A stretch of DNA of 64,000 bases. Source: Collinsella sp. GTDB lineage: Bacteria > Actinomycetota > Coriobacteriia > Coriobacteriales > Coriobacteriaceae. The notes under the pieces were generated by a model. The model did no database searches. It saw only the letters and a list, made by a program, of their open reading frames with translations, and was not told the DNA's origin. The position numbers were made by a program, and so were the translations under genes. Below, one piece after another: positions 26,423 to 35,813 of the stretch (positions within the stretch are counted from its first letter, which is position 1; every line of letters starts with the position of its first letter). The stretch covers positions 1-64,000 of the forward strand of contig DXMV01000010.1 in the NCBI GenBank assembly GCA_019414055.1, written 5' to 3'.

Positions 26423-26465
26423 AATTCCTACAACCGCGGCCCTGGCCAAATGGGTACGTGGGCCA

Positions 26466-26509
26466 ACAAAAACGCCGCAGCGGAGCTGTTTCCGTTGCGG
26501 CGTTTTTTG
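26466..26509. terminator. Bidirectional terminator after the second LacI gene
   Basis: AAAACGCCGCAGCGGA pairs with the strand TCCGTTGCGGCGTTTT, with runs of A and T outside. It directly follows the LacI gene stop on the minus strand. Confidence 0.88.
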
Positions 26510-27643
26510 TTACAGGTAGGCGCCCAGGTTGATGTCGGTTATTGGGGCAATGGCCTGGCCCGTCGGGTGCTGCTCGGCCTTTTGGGTGCTCGCACGCTCG
26601 AGCAAGAAGGGGCGCACGAGCTCCTGACGGTTAATGTCCTCGGTGGCCGTGACCGCGGTGACGGGCCGCGCGGCGGAGCCGATGCGGACGTGTCTGGTCT
26701 TGGCAGCGGGCTTGTTCTCGATTTGCTCCATGAGCAGCTGCACGCCCTTGCGGCCAATTTCGTAGCCCGGCGGTGCCACGGTGGTAAGGGAGACCGACCC
26801 GCTCCAGGCGAGCGGATTGCCGTCGCAGCCGGCCACGCGGACCTGCTCGGGGACGGAGATGCCTTTATCGACCAGCGCCGAGATGACGCCCGAGGCCAGT
26901 ACGTCGGTGAGGCCGATGACAAAATCGGGGCGCTCGTCGCCGGAGCGCTCGGCAATCTGGGCACCGATGCCGTAGCCGTCGGCAGCGGTATTCCATTCGC
27001 CGGCGTCGATGACTTCGATCTTGATATCGGGGTGCAGGGCAAGGGCCTTGTGAATGCCAAGCACGCGCAGGGTGAGCTGCATAAATGCCGCTCTGCCCAC
27101 AACGGTGATATGGTGCGCGCCGCGGGCGATGGCGAGCTCGGCGATAATGCGCCCCTGTGCCTCGTTGTCGGCGGCCACGTAATAACCGGGCTCGGAACAG
27201 TGGATGTCCAGATGGACGATCGGCACGGGCATCCTTGCCATGGCGGGGTGCCAGTCGGGGGACGCCATGGGCTGAACCATGACGCCGGACATCTGCGTGC
27301 CCATAAAATAGCGCAGGTAATGATCCTCGAGAATGTCGTCGTTATCGGCATTGGCGATGAGCAAGTCATAGCCGTGCTTGCGTGCCTCGTTGTGGGCACC
27401 GCTGGCAATCTGGAGCGAAAAGCCGTGATCGAGACGGGGGAGGACCAGGCCAAAGGACTTGGTAGTGCCGCCGGCCAGCTGGCGAGCGCTTTGGTTGGGT
27501 AGGTAGCCCAAGCGATTGATGGTCTCGCTGATGAGCTTGAGGGTCTCGGGGCGCAGCTTTTCGGGATGGTTGAGCGCGTTAGAAACCGTGCCTAGCGAGA
27601 CCCCGGCCTCGCGCGCGACGTCGCTGATTTTTACCTTTGCCAT
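26510..27643 (-). CDS. LacI family transcriptional regulator
   Basis: A 377-residue repressor: helix-turn-helix KISDVAREAGVSLGTVSNAL at the N-terminus, hinge (PNQSARQLAG), then a sugar-binding domain (FGLVLPRLDHGFSLQIASGA). It carries a tail of about 35 residues (RPFLLERASTQKAEQHPTG and beyond) after the usual family end. The start at 27643 follows AAAGGGA. A much longer frame through 29494 is antisense to glmS and is not coding. Neighbouring isomerase remnant and HAD gene suggest it once controlled a sugar operon now partly lost. Its target is unknown. Confidence 0.9.
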   Translation of the reverse strand: MAKVKISDVAREAGVSLGTVSNALNHPEKLRPETLKLISETINRLGYLPNQSARQLAGGTTKSFGLVLPRLDHGFSLQIASGAHNEARKHGYDLLIANADNDDILEDHYLRYFMGTQMSGVMVQPMASPDWHPAMARMPVPIVHLDIHCSEPGYYVAADNEAQGRIIAELAIARGAHHITVVGRAAFMQLTLRVLGIHKALALHPDIKIEVIDAGEWNTAADGYGIGAQIAERSGDERPDFVIGLTDVLASGVISALVDKGISVPEQVRVAGCDGNPLAWSGSVSLTTVAPPGYEIGRKGVQLLMEQIENKPAAKTRHVRIGSAARPVTAVTATEDINRQELVRPFLLERASTQKAEQHPTGQAIAPITDINLGAYL

Positions 27644-27708
27644 AGCGGTCCCTTTGATGCGTTTCAAGTACAAGCCAGATTGTAGCATCGCCCGCCCCCA
27701 GGGTGTAA

Positions 27709-27760
27709 AAACCTGCCAATTAGGGACAGGTTTATTTTGACAGGTTTTATCTGGGGAAAC
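27709..27760. repeat. REP-like repeat, CCTGCCA/TGGCAGG type, copy 2 (inverted)
   Basis: This is the reverse complement of the blocks at 24271 and 30050, from AACCTGCCAATTAGGGACAG to TTATCTGGGGAAAC. It lies in the 318-bp gap between the divergent lacI and glmS genes, upstream of both. Confidence 0.88.
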
Positions 27761-27774
27761 GCCGCTACCAGCGC

Positions 27775-27811
27775 AACCACCACGAAGGTGCCTGTCCCCT
27801 TTGTGGTGGTG
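27775..27811. repeat. CCACCAC/GTGGTGG hairpin with GGTGCCTGTCCCC loop
   Basis: AACCACCACGAAGG pairs with CCTTTGTGGTGGT. The same hairpin with one arm difference occurs at 61738-61774. It belongs to the GGGACA-core group. Confidence 0.85.
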
Positions 27812-27829
27812 GGGGTGTGTATATCGGGT

Positions 27830-27860
27830 GGTATCGCGATTAAGATACCAGTTCTGGTAT
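27830..27860 (+). promoter_or_regulatory. Operator cluster upstream of glmS
   Basis: Three half-sites are visible: GGTATC (27830-27835), GATACC (27844-27849) and CTGGTAT (27854-27860). The last two overlap the inverted repeat ATACCAGTTCTGGTAT (27845-27860, 7-bp arms, 2-bp spacer). A possible -10 TACAAT lies at 27882-27887, so the palindrome covers the -35 position. No glmS ribozyme is evident, so transcriptional control is the likely mode. Confidence 0.5.
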
Positions 27861-27961
27861 ATCAGCTTGCGCCTGCGTGAGTACAATACTCGAACGTTAT
27901 ACGTCTCAGCGCCCCCTGTGCGTGGACGTCTTGCAGTCACGCGAGCGAAGGGATTTATCCT

Positions 27962-29809
<1,848 letters not shown>

Positions 29810-29814
29810 TTATT

Positions 29815-29842
29815 GTTCCGGCGTTTTACCAAACGCCGGAAC
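29815..29842 (+). terminator. TACC-loop hairpin at the glmS 3' end
   Basis: GTTCCGGCGTTT pairs perfectly with AAACGCCGGAAC around a TACC tetraloop, five bases after the glmS stop. There is no T-tract. The same GTTT-TACC-AAAC top occurs after ffs at 50113-50134, also just before a family B element. Confidence 0.6.
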
Positions 29843-29855
29843 AGCTCGACGCTGC

Positions 29856-29955
29856 GCGAGCCGCATTCACGCCAATCTGACGTTCAATTTCGAGGGCGCG
29901 ACCAGAAGGTCAGCGCCCTCTCATTTCACGTCACCTTGGCGCAAATGCGGCTCGC
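29856..29955 (+). repeat. Family B structured element, copy 1
   Basis: Outer arms GCGAGCCGCATTC... and ...AATGCGGCTCGC (28 bp each, few mismatches) enclose an inner hairpin GAGGGCGC/GCGCCCTC with the core GACCAGAAGGTC (29900-29911). An inverted near-copy is at 37148-37247 and a divergent copy at 50141-50252. This and the REP-like repeat occupy most of the 287-bp gap to the GntR gene. Confidence 0.88.
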
Positions 29956-30008
29956 TCGCTGTTGGTGACTGACATCAGGTGCTCCGTTGTCGAAACGCGC
30001 TAACAAGA

Positions 30009-30042
30009 AGGGCCCGGCTCCGTTGTGGCGGAGTCGGGCCTT
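30009..30042. terminator. Probable terminator between glmS and gntR
   Basis: AAGGGCCCGGCTCCG pairs with CGGAGTCGGGCCTT with a single bulge. T-rich tails are short on both strands, so strength is uncertain. Confidence 0.6.
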
Positions 30043-30049
30043 GTTGCAT

Positions 30050-30098
30050 TTGCCCAGATAAAACCTGCCAAAATAAACCTGTCCCTTTTTGGCAGGTT
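30050..30098. repeat. REP-like repeat, CCTGCCA/TGGCAGG type, copy 3
   Basis: The block TTTGCCCAGATAAAACCTGC through TTTTTGGCAGGTT is almost identical to copy 1. Its last bases form the stop codon of the GntR gene, so the hairpin lies at the very 3' end of that mRNA. Confidence 0.88.
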
Positions 30099-30798
30099 AG
30101 CGGAGCTTGCTGGTCTCGAAGTACTTGGGATATTGGTCCAGGACCTCGGTCTGGTTGCGGAACATCATGTGCAGGTGCTTGCTGACCAAAAAGCTCGCCT
30201 CGATGGGGTCGCGACCGGCGATGGCGCGGCGGATTTTCTTGTGCTCGTTAACAATCTCCTGATTGTCGAGCCTCTGCGTGGCGGCGCGCAGCCAGCGGAA
30301 GCGCTCCAGGTCGGCATTGGTCGCCTCGAGCCACGACCACACGGTGCTGCGGCACGCGATGCTAAAGATCATGCGGTGCATGAGGTTGTCGCTTAAAAAG
30401 AAGCCGATGCGATCCTCCTCGGCCATGGTCTTTTCCTGCAGCGCGATGGCTCGGTCGAGCTGCTCGATGCCTGCCGAGGTGGCACGGGCGCAGCACTCCA
30501 CAATCACCTGCTTTTCCAGGTGCTCGCGAATGTAGCAGGCGCTCTCGGCAAGAGTAAGGTTGATGGGCGAGACATAGGTGCCGCTTTGGGGCACGGTACG
30601 CACCAGGCCCTCTTGCGCCAGACGCACCAGCGCCTCGCGCACAGGGGTGCGCCCCATATCCAGGTCGTCGCAAAGCTGCTTGACGCCCAGCTTTTCGCCC
30701 GGCTTGTAGTCCAGGTAGACGATTTTGCGTCGAATGGTGTGGTAGGACTGGTCCTGTAGGCTCGTTTCCTGCTCGCCGATGTGCATCGATTCTTCCAT
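30097..30798 (-). CDS. GntR family regulator, FCD (FadR) subfamily
   Basis: A 233-residue repressor with an N-terminal winged helix (HTIRRKIVYLDYKPGEKL, then DLDMGRTPVREALVRLAQEG) and an all-helical FCD effector domain with conserved Asp/His positions (DNLMHRMIF, NEHKKI, HLHMMFRN). FCD domains commonly bind metal with small organic acids. I prefer the ATG at 30798, which has GAGG upstream, over 30822. It is divergent from the YeiH-type exporter across 193 bp, making that gene its likely target. Its stop codon is provided by a REP-like repeat. Confidence 0.9.
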   Translation of the reverse strand: MEESMHIGEQETSLQDQSYHTIRRKIVYLDYKPGEKLGVKQLCDDLDMGRTPVREALVRLAQEGLVRTVPQSGTYVSPINLTLAESACYIREHLEKQVIVECCARATSAGIEQLDRAIALQEKTMAEEDRIGFFLSDNLMHRMIFSIACRSTVWSWLEATNADLERFRWLRAATQRLDNQEIVNEHKKIRRAIAGRDPIEASFLVSKHLHMMFRNQTEVLDQYPKYFETSKLR

Positions 30799-30991
30799 AG
30801 TGCCTCGCAACCGTTCTATCACACTGATATGTCAGCTGTTAATTATGCCGCGAATCGGCTCTCCGCGGTGGGTAATTCGGCTGTTGTCCAAGAACTATTG
30901 CGGCATCTTAGTCTGTATTTGCGCAAGGCTGTGCTCAATGTTGCCGTATCATAAGCCGTCGCAAACGTGAAATAGAAAGAAGGAATCCCAT

Positions 30992-32026
30992 ATGCAACTG
31001 GCGAATATCGTACGCGAGCGCTGGAAGGGTGTCTTGTTCTGCCTGATCGTCGCCATCCCCGCGACGTTGCTCGGCAAACAGATTGAGGTGGTCGGCGGGC
31101 CGGTGTTTGCCATCCTCCTTGGCATGGTCCTGGCGCTCGTCTTTCCCAAGAACCGTCGCGAACAGCTCGCCGCCGGTGTCACCTATACGTCTAAAAAAGT
31201 CTTGCAGTACGCGGTAATCCTGCTTGGCTTTGGGATGAACCTCTCGCAGATTCTGTCCAAAGGCGCCCAGTCGCTACCGATTATCGTGGCGACGATCTCG
31301 ACCTCGCTTGTCATCGCCTTTGTGCTCTGCCGCGTTATGAACGTGCCGGGCAAGATCGCGACGCTTGTGGGCGTGGGTTCGTCGATTTGCGGCGGTTCTG
31401 CCATCGCCGCGACCGCGCCCGTCATCGATGCCGACGATCGCGAGATTGCCCAGGCTATTTCGGTCATCTTCCTGTTTAACGTTATCGCGGCGCTCGTGTT
31501 CCCGACGCTCGGCGGCATGCTCGGCCTGACCAACGAGGGCTTTGGCCTGTTTGCCGGCACCGCCATCAACGACACCTCGTCCGTAACGGCTGCGGCGAGC
31601 GCTTGGGACAGTATGCATCCCGGCGCCAATGTGCTCGAAAGCGCCACAGTGGTCAAGCTCACCAGGACGCTGGCCATTATTCCCATTACGTTGGTCCTCG
31701 CATGCTGGCAGATGCATCTGGCACGCAAGGCCGGCGGCGACGCCAAAAGCACGTTCTCGCTTAAACGCGCGTTTCCCATGTTCGTGCTGTTCTTTGTGCT
31801 GGCGAGCGTAATCACCACGGTGTTTCAGCTTCCTGCATCCATTACGGCGCCCATCAAGGAGCTGTCGAAGTTCTTTATCGTGATGGCTATGGCGGCTATT
31901 GGCTTTAATACCGATATCGTCGAGCTGGTCAAAAAGGGCGGCAAGCCCATCGCATTGGGCTTTTGCTGCTGGATTGGCATTGCGTGCATGAGTTTGGGAA
32001 TGCAGCACGTGCTGGGAATCTGGTAG
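30992..32026 (+). CDS. YeiH/UPF0324 family membrane protein
   Basis: A 344-residue polytopic protein with about ten membrane helices. Family signatures VILLGFGMNL, GVGSSICGGSAIAATAPVI and FAGTAINDTSSVTAA are present. Members are called putative sulfate or sulfonate-related exporters; the transported solute is not firmly known. The start at 30992 follows AAGAAGGAA. It stands alone, divergent from an FCD-type GntR regulator that may sense its substrate. The gene is followed by a large composite hairpin instead of a simple terminator. Confidence 0.88.
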   Translation: MQLANIVRERWKGVLFCLIVAIPATLLGKQIEVVGGPVFAILLGMVLALVFPKNRREQLAAGVTYTSKKVLQYAVILLGFGMNLSQILSKGAQSLPIIVATISTSLVIAFVLCRVMNVPGKIATLVGVGSSICGGSAIAATAPVIDADDREIAQAISVIFLFNVIAALVFPTLGGMLGLTNEGFGLFAGTAINDTSSVTAAASAWDSMHPGANVLESATVVKLTRTLAIIPITLVLACWQMHLARKAGGDAKSTFSLKRAFPMFVLFFVLASVITTVFQLPASITAPIKELSKFFIVMAMAAIGFNTDIVELVKKGGKPIALGFCCWIGIACMSLGMQHVLGIW

Positions 32027-32063
32027 AGAAGTAGCTTATCTTGCGTGCTGCGTGCTGGCGAGC

Positions 32064-32157
32064 GCATCCTCGCGGTGGAGCGATAGGAGCTCTTGCGGGT
32101 ATGGCTTGTCCGCAGGTTTATAGGTCCCGAAGAGCTCTTATCGCCCCGCCAGGATGG
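32064..32157. repeat. Composite hairpin after the yeiH-like gene
   Basis: CCTCGCGGTGGAGCGATAGG and AGCTCTT pair with AAGAGCTC and TTATCGCCCCGCCAGG with few mismatches; a smaller TGCGG/CCGCA pairing lies in the loop. Overall length and layout resemble families A and B, but without their cores. It has no T-tract. The remaining bases up to 32292 include a possible -10 (TATAGT near 32203). Confidence 0.65.
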
Positions 32158-32292
32158 CGATGCGGGGCAACTCATATACTCGCAGGACGGCGGCTTCTGC
32201 CCTATAGTGTTTGGTGAGCAATATCGTTCAATTTTGAAACACTCGCCCGCGCGGCCGTTGGTGGCGGCGTGGCGCCGAGGACGGGGCGCAAT

Positions 32293-33510
32293 ATGAACAG
32301 TGACGCCAAGCTGCAAATCTTGATCGAGGCCCTGGCTGCTGCCGGGGCCTCGGCGTTGGCAATCGATGGGCATGGACACGTGGCGATTTCGACCATGGAT
32401 GATGTCGCGCTCGAGCAAGATGTCGCGGCATTTGTCGCCGAGCGCCTGGGGCGCGTGGGCAACGGCACGCGCCTGGTGATGGGGCATGCGGGAGGGCGCT
32501 TGAGCCTCACGGTGCGTCCGGTCGCCAAGGAATACGGCGCGCTTTGGGTGGTCGTGGTCCGCGAGGTGCACGGTGTGGCGGCACACGCGGGTATTGAGTG
32601 GCTTAACGCAGATGAGGTCGAGGCACGCTACGAGGCAAGCGCGTATGGCATTGTCGAGGGTGCCGCTGCGGTCGCTGGCCCCGTCTGCGAAAGCTATGCC
32701 CGCGGCGTGCCCCTCATGTTGGAGGGCGAGCTGGGTGCTGGCCAGGCAGAGATTGCAGAACGCCTCTATCTGGATGGGCCTTATGCTGACGAACCCTTTG
32801 TGTCCGTGGCGCTTGACGAGCTCACAGATCGCGGCTGGCGCCATCTGCTCAAAAGCTCGGAATCGCCGCTGTTCCAGGCAAGGCTGACCCTTTGTATTGG
32901 CGGCTGGCATGCACTTTCGCCGCAGCGTCTGCGCGAGCTTGTCTCTACGATGACCGACACGGCGCTGGCCGCGCGTTGCCATGTGGTTCTGACGGCAAAC
33001 GATATGCCGGGCGGTGGCGAAAGCGATCAGGCCGCTTTTGTAACCGAGCGTTTGGCCTGCGCAGTAAGTGTGGCGCCCGCGATTGCCGAGCAGGGTGGCG
33101 CATCGAAAAAGGTTGCGCAGTATTTGTCGTATCTGTCAGATGTCTTTGGAACTGCCGCTCCGAGTATGTCCGAGGAGGCCGCCTCGACGCTTAACGGCTA
33201 TCGCTGGCCACGCAACTATCTGCAGCTTCGCGAGGTCTCGGAACGACTCTATATATTAGTAGGGTCGGGTGTGGCGGAGCGCGCGGTGGCGGAGGAGGTG
33301 CTCGCCCAGGAGGATGTCATCAAAACCGCAACCTTTGGCGCTCCGACGCTCGACAGCGACCTGTATATCCTGCGTCCACTGGTCGATACCGAACGCGACA
33401 TCGCGCGGCTGGTCGTAGGCTACCTTCAGGGCAACCGGACCCGCGCTGCCGAGGTGCTGGGAATAAGCCGCACGACCCTGTGGCGCTTGCTGAAGGACGA
33501 TGACCGCTGA
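32293..33510 (+). CDS. Regulator with degenerate sigma54-activator-like domain and Fis-type HTH
   Basis: A 405-residue protein. Residues 1-125 lack a clear family. The middle resembles a bacterial enhancer-binding AAA+ domain in outline (GELGAGQAEIAERLY where a P-loop would read GxxGTGKE; LFQARLTLCIGG; then RWPRNYLQLREVSERL like the WPGNVREL block). The P-loop Lys is Gln and no GAFTGA loop is seen, so ATPase and sigma54 contact are unlikely. The C-terminus (GYLQGNRTRAAEVLGISRTTLWRLLKDD) is a Fis-type HTH. It is probably a DNA-binding regulator derived from the PrpR/NtrC class. The start at 32293 is weakly supported. Confidence 0.7.
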   Translation: MNSDAKLQILIEALAAAGASALAIDGHGHVAISTMDDVALEQDVAAFVAERLGRVGNGTRLVMGHAGGRLSLTVRPVAKEYGALWVVVVREVHGVAAHAGIEWLNADEVEARYEASAYGIVEGAAAVAGPVCESYARGVPLMLEGELGAGQAEIAERLYLDGPYADEPFVSVALDELTDRGWRHLLKSSESPLFQARLTLCIGGWHALSPQRLRELVSTMTDTALAARCHVVLTANDMPGGGESDQAAFVTERLACAVSVAPAIAEQGGASKKVAQYLSYLSDVFGTAAPSMSEEAASTLNGYRWPRNYLQLREVSERLYILVGSGVAERAVAEEVLAQEDVIKTATFGAPTLDSDLYILRPLVDTERDIARLVVGYLQGNRTRAAEVLGISRTTLWRLLKDDDR

Positions 33511-33594
33511 GCGAGGCGCCCGTGACCGCATGCGGCGCGTGTGCTACAGTCCAAAGCAGTAATGTTTCGATTGTGTTACGGCGTGCGGGGGCGT

Positions 33595-34188
33595 ATGGCG
33601 GAGACTTCAAAACCAAACCGGAATAGACGGAGCACGGCTCCAGTTAACCGCCGCACGACGTCCCGGACGTGGGGCAAGCACGCCTCGGGGTTCGACGGTT
33701 CGTTCAAGCGCACCAAATATGGCTATCCTTCGGCAAGCGCCCGCTTGGCCATGCAGGCCGAGTCATCGCTGAGGGGGCGCAAGCGCGTGGTGGGCTCTAA
33801 GCTCAAGCACGACGGAACGCTGGGCTATATCAGCCGCGGTGCGGCTCGCCGCAGTGGGCTCAATCCTGCTGGTTGGCATCGCTACGTGCCGATTGCAGTT
33901 GTTGTTGCGGTGGTTGTGATCGCACTTGCCGCACTCGGCTACGCTGGCGGCGGCGCCAACTTGGACGCAGTGTTCGCAGTGTTTAAAACGCCCGAGCTCG
34001 CGCATGCAGGCACGGAGCTGGTCGAGGGCGCTCAGGCGCAGACGGGCGTGGCACCTCAGCGCGGTATTGTTGCCGCTGCCGCAACGATCGCCGATGCCCA
34101 AAAGGGCGAGGATACGGACAGTGAGGTTAGCGAAACCAGTGCAAACGGCGTGGATTCGCAGGTCGTGCCTGTAACACAAGGCCAATAA
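33595..34188 (+). CDS. Hypothetical membrane protein with basic N-terminus
   Basis: A 197-residue protein of unknown function. Residues 1-95 are very basic (for example RNRRSTAPVNRRTTSR) and probably cytoplasmic, followed by one hydrophobic segment (VPIAVVVAVVVIALAALGYAGG). About 80 outside residues follow, rich in Ala, Glu, Ser and Val and likely unstructured. It resembles envelope-associated proteins linked to nucleic acid or to wall polymers. I chose the ATG at 33595; an earlier ATG at 33562 and a GTG at 33541 are possible. It precedes the sortase cluster. Confidence 0.65.
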   Translation: MAETSKPNRNRRSTAPVNRRTTSRTWGKHASGFDGSFKRTKYGYPSASARLAMQAESSLRGRKRVVGSKLKHDGTLGYISRGAARRSGLNPAGWHRYVPIAVVVAVVVIALAALGYAGGGANLDAVFAVFKTPELAHAGTELVEGAQAQTGVAPQRGIVAAAATIADAQKGEDTDSEVSETSANGVDSQVVPVTQGQ

Positions 34189-34348
34189 GTCACAGAACCA
34201 TCACACTTAGTCGCTGTTTGGGGCCAATGAGTGAGCAAAAAAGCAGCAATGTAGTTTCATATAGAACTCATTAGTCACAATTTGTAAAAAAGGGCTATAC
34301 TACTAGGCACTTAAAGGTCCACAAGCTGCAAGTTGAGGAGTACCTAAC

Positions 34349-34906
34349 ATGAAGAAGAGATTCATGGCAGCACTGAGCGTTCTCGCTCTTGCCCTGGCTC
34401 TGCCCGTGGCTGCTTTCGCCGCCCCGAGCCCTGCCAACACCACCGCCACCGGCGCCAACAACGTGACCGCCAGCGTTAACAACGCTAACGTCAAGGTTGT
34501 TTCCACCACCAAGAACGCCGCCCCTGCCGGCGCCAACGTGGTCGCTTCCTTCGAGATCACCGAGTCCCAGGCCGGCACCGTTTCCGAGTCCAACCCGCTG
34601 ACCGTCACCTTCACCCTTGGCAAGGCTTACGCCAACGCTAAGGTTACCGTCTATGTCCAGCACAACGACGGCACTACGGAGCAGCTGAACCTGACCGCCG
34701 ACAACAACGGTAACGTTGTCTTTAAGGTCACCAAGCTCTCCATCTACACCATCGTGGCTGAGAAGACCGCTGCTGGCGCTGCTACCACTGACAACGGTGC
34801 TAAGTCCCCGGCTACCGGCGTGAACACCACCGCTGTTGCCGCTGTGGCCGCTGTTGCCGCTGCTGGCGCTGCCTGCGCTTTTGTTGCTCTTCGCAAGAAC
34901 AACTAG
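34349..34906 (+). CDS. Sortase-anchored surface protein (SPATG motif)
   Basis: A 185-residue secreted protein. Residues 1-25 are a signal peptide (KKRF, then a hydrophobic core ending AAFAA). The mature part is Thr/Asn/Ala-rich with a small beta-type segment (about 60-135). The C-terminus is a wall-sorting signal: SPATG (153-157), a hydrophobic span of Ala/Val, and RKNN. The adjacent class B sortase gene suggests that it is its substrate, although SPATG differs from the usual NPQTN of SrtB. A strong GAGGAG-like site precedes the ATG and a terminator follows, so it may be highly expressed. A candidate -10, TATACT, lies at 34296-34301. Confidence 0.82.
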   Translation: MKKRFMAALSVLALALALPVAAFAAPSPANTTATGANNVTASVNNANVKVVSTTKNAAPAGANVVASFEITESQAGTVSESNPLTVTFTLGKAYANAKVTVYVQHNDGTTEQLNLTADNNGNVVFKVTKLSIYTIVAEKTAAGAATTDNGAKSPATGVNTTAVAAVAAVAAAGAACAFVALRKNN

Positions 34907-34935
34907 CACACACACGGTTTCAACCGTAAGATTTG

Positions 34936-34966
34936 AGGACCCGTACTTGTGCGGGTCCTTTTTTTG
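34936..34966 (+). terminator. Intrinsic terminator after the surface protein gene
   Basis: AGGACCCG (34936-34943) pairs with CGGGTCCT (34952-34959) and is followed by seven or more T residues. It separates the abundant-type surface protein from the sortase. Confidence 0.92.
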
Positions 34967-34992
34967 GCCGATTTACAGGGTAAGGGAACACC

Positions 34993-35811
34993 ATGGCACA
35001 GCAGCCGCAGGGCAAGCATATGGAAGTTAAGCATATGGACGACTCGGACAAAAAGCGTCGCGCCACGATACTCAAGGGCGTTTTCGTAGTGTTGTTGCTG
35101 GTCGCAGTCGGCTGCGGCGGCTACGTGCTCTATATGAATCATCTAGAGCAGCAGCGCGCCGAGGAGATGAGTGCAACAGGCAAGCCCGCCACGAAGGTCG
35201 AATCAAAGGGCAAGGAGCTGCCGGACAACCCCATCGACTTTGCTCCGCTCATTCAAGAGAATGCCGATATCTATGCATGGCTCTACATTCCGGGTGCGGA
35301 TATCAACACGCCCTTGCTGCAGAGCACGACGGACGACCTGTTTTATCTGGACCACGACAAGGACGGCAAGTACGACCCCTACGGCACAGCGTTTAGTCAG
35401 ATGGCAAACGCGCGCGACTTTAGCGATCCCGTCACGGTGATTTACGGCCATGTGAACGGCGGTGTGTTCCACAACTTGCATAACTTTGAGGACGCGAATT
35501 TCTTTAACGAGAACGGCGAGTTCTATATCTACACGCCGGGCCATATTTTGACGTACAAGATTGTCTCGGCCTATCAATATGACGACCGCCACATTCTCAA
35601 CTCGTTTAACTTTACCGACCCTGCCGTCCGCCAGGACTACTTTAATTCGGTCTGTAATCCGGACGCATTGCTCAAAAATGTACGTGACGGCGTGACACTT
35701 GATGCAGATAGTAAGATTGTGCAGTTGAGCACCTGCATGCTCGATAGCTCGCAGGGCAACTCGCGCTATATTGTTAGCGGTGTGTTAACAAACGACCAGG
35801 AGACAAAATAG
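34993..35811 (+). CDS. Class B sortase
   Basis: A 272-residue membrane-anchored transpeptidase that cleaves a sorting motif and joins the protein to the cell wall. A membrane anchor (about residues 28-49, LKGVFVVLLLVAVGCGGYVL) precedes the catalytic domain. The active residues are His153 in YGHVNGG, Cys248 in LSTC and Arg258 in SRYIVSG, as in SrtB. The start at 34993 follows AAGGGA; ATGs at 35020 and 35035 are alternatives. It is adjacent to the SPATG protein and two bases from the LCP gene, forming an envelope-assembly group. Confidence 0.93.
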   Translation: MAQQPQGKHMEVKHMDDSDKKRRATILKGVFVVLLLVAVGCGGYVLYMNHLEQQRAEEMSATGKPATKVESKGKELPDNPIDFAPLIQENADIYAWLYIPGADINTPLLQSTTDDLFYLDHDKDGKYDPYGTAFSQMANARDFSDPVTVIYGHVNGGVFHNLHNFEDANFFNENGEFYIYTPGHILTYKIVSAYQYDDRHILNSFNFTDPAVRQDYFNSVCNPDALLKNVRDGVTLDADSKIVQLSTCMLDSSQGNSRYIVSGVLTNDQETK

Positions 35812-35813
35812 TC

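Noticed and set aside
27861..27961. glmS ribozyme leader
   Set aside because: No conserved ribozyme core or cleavage-site sequence precedes the start; the leader is too short.
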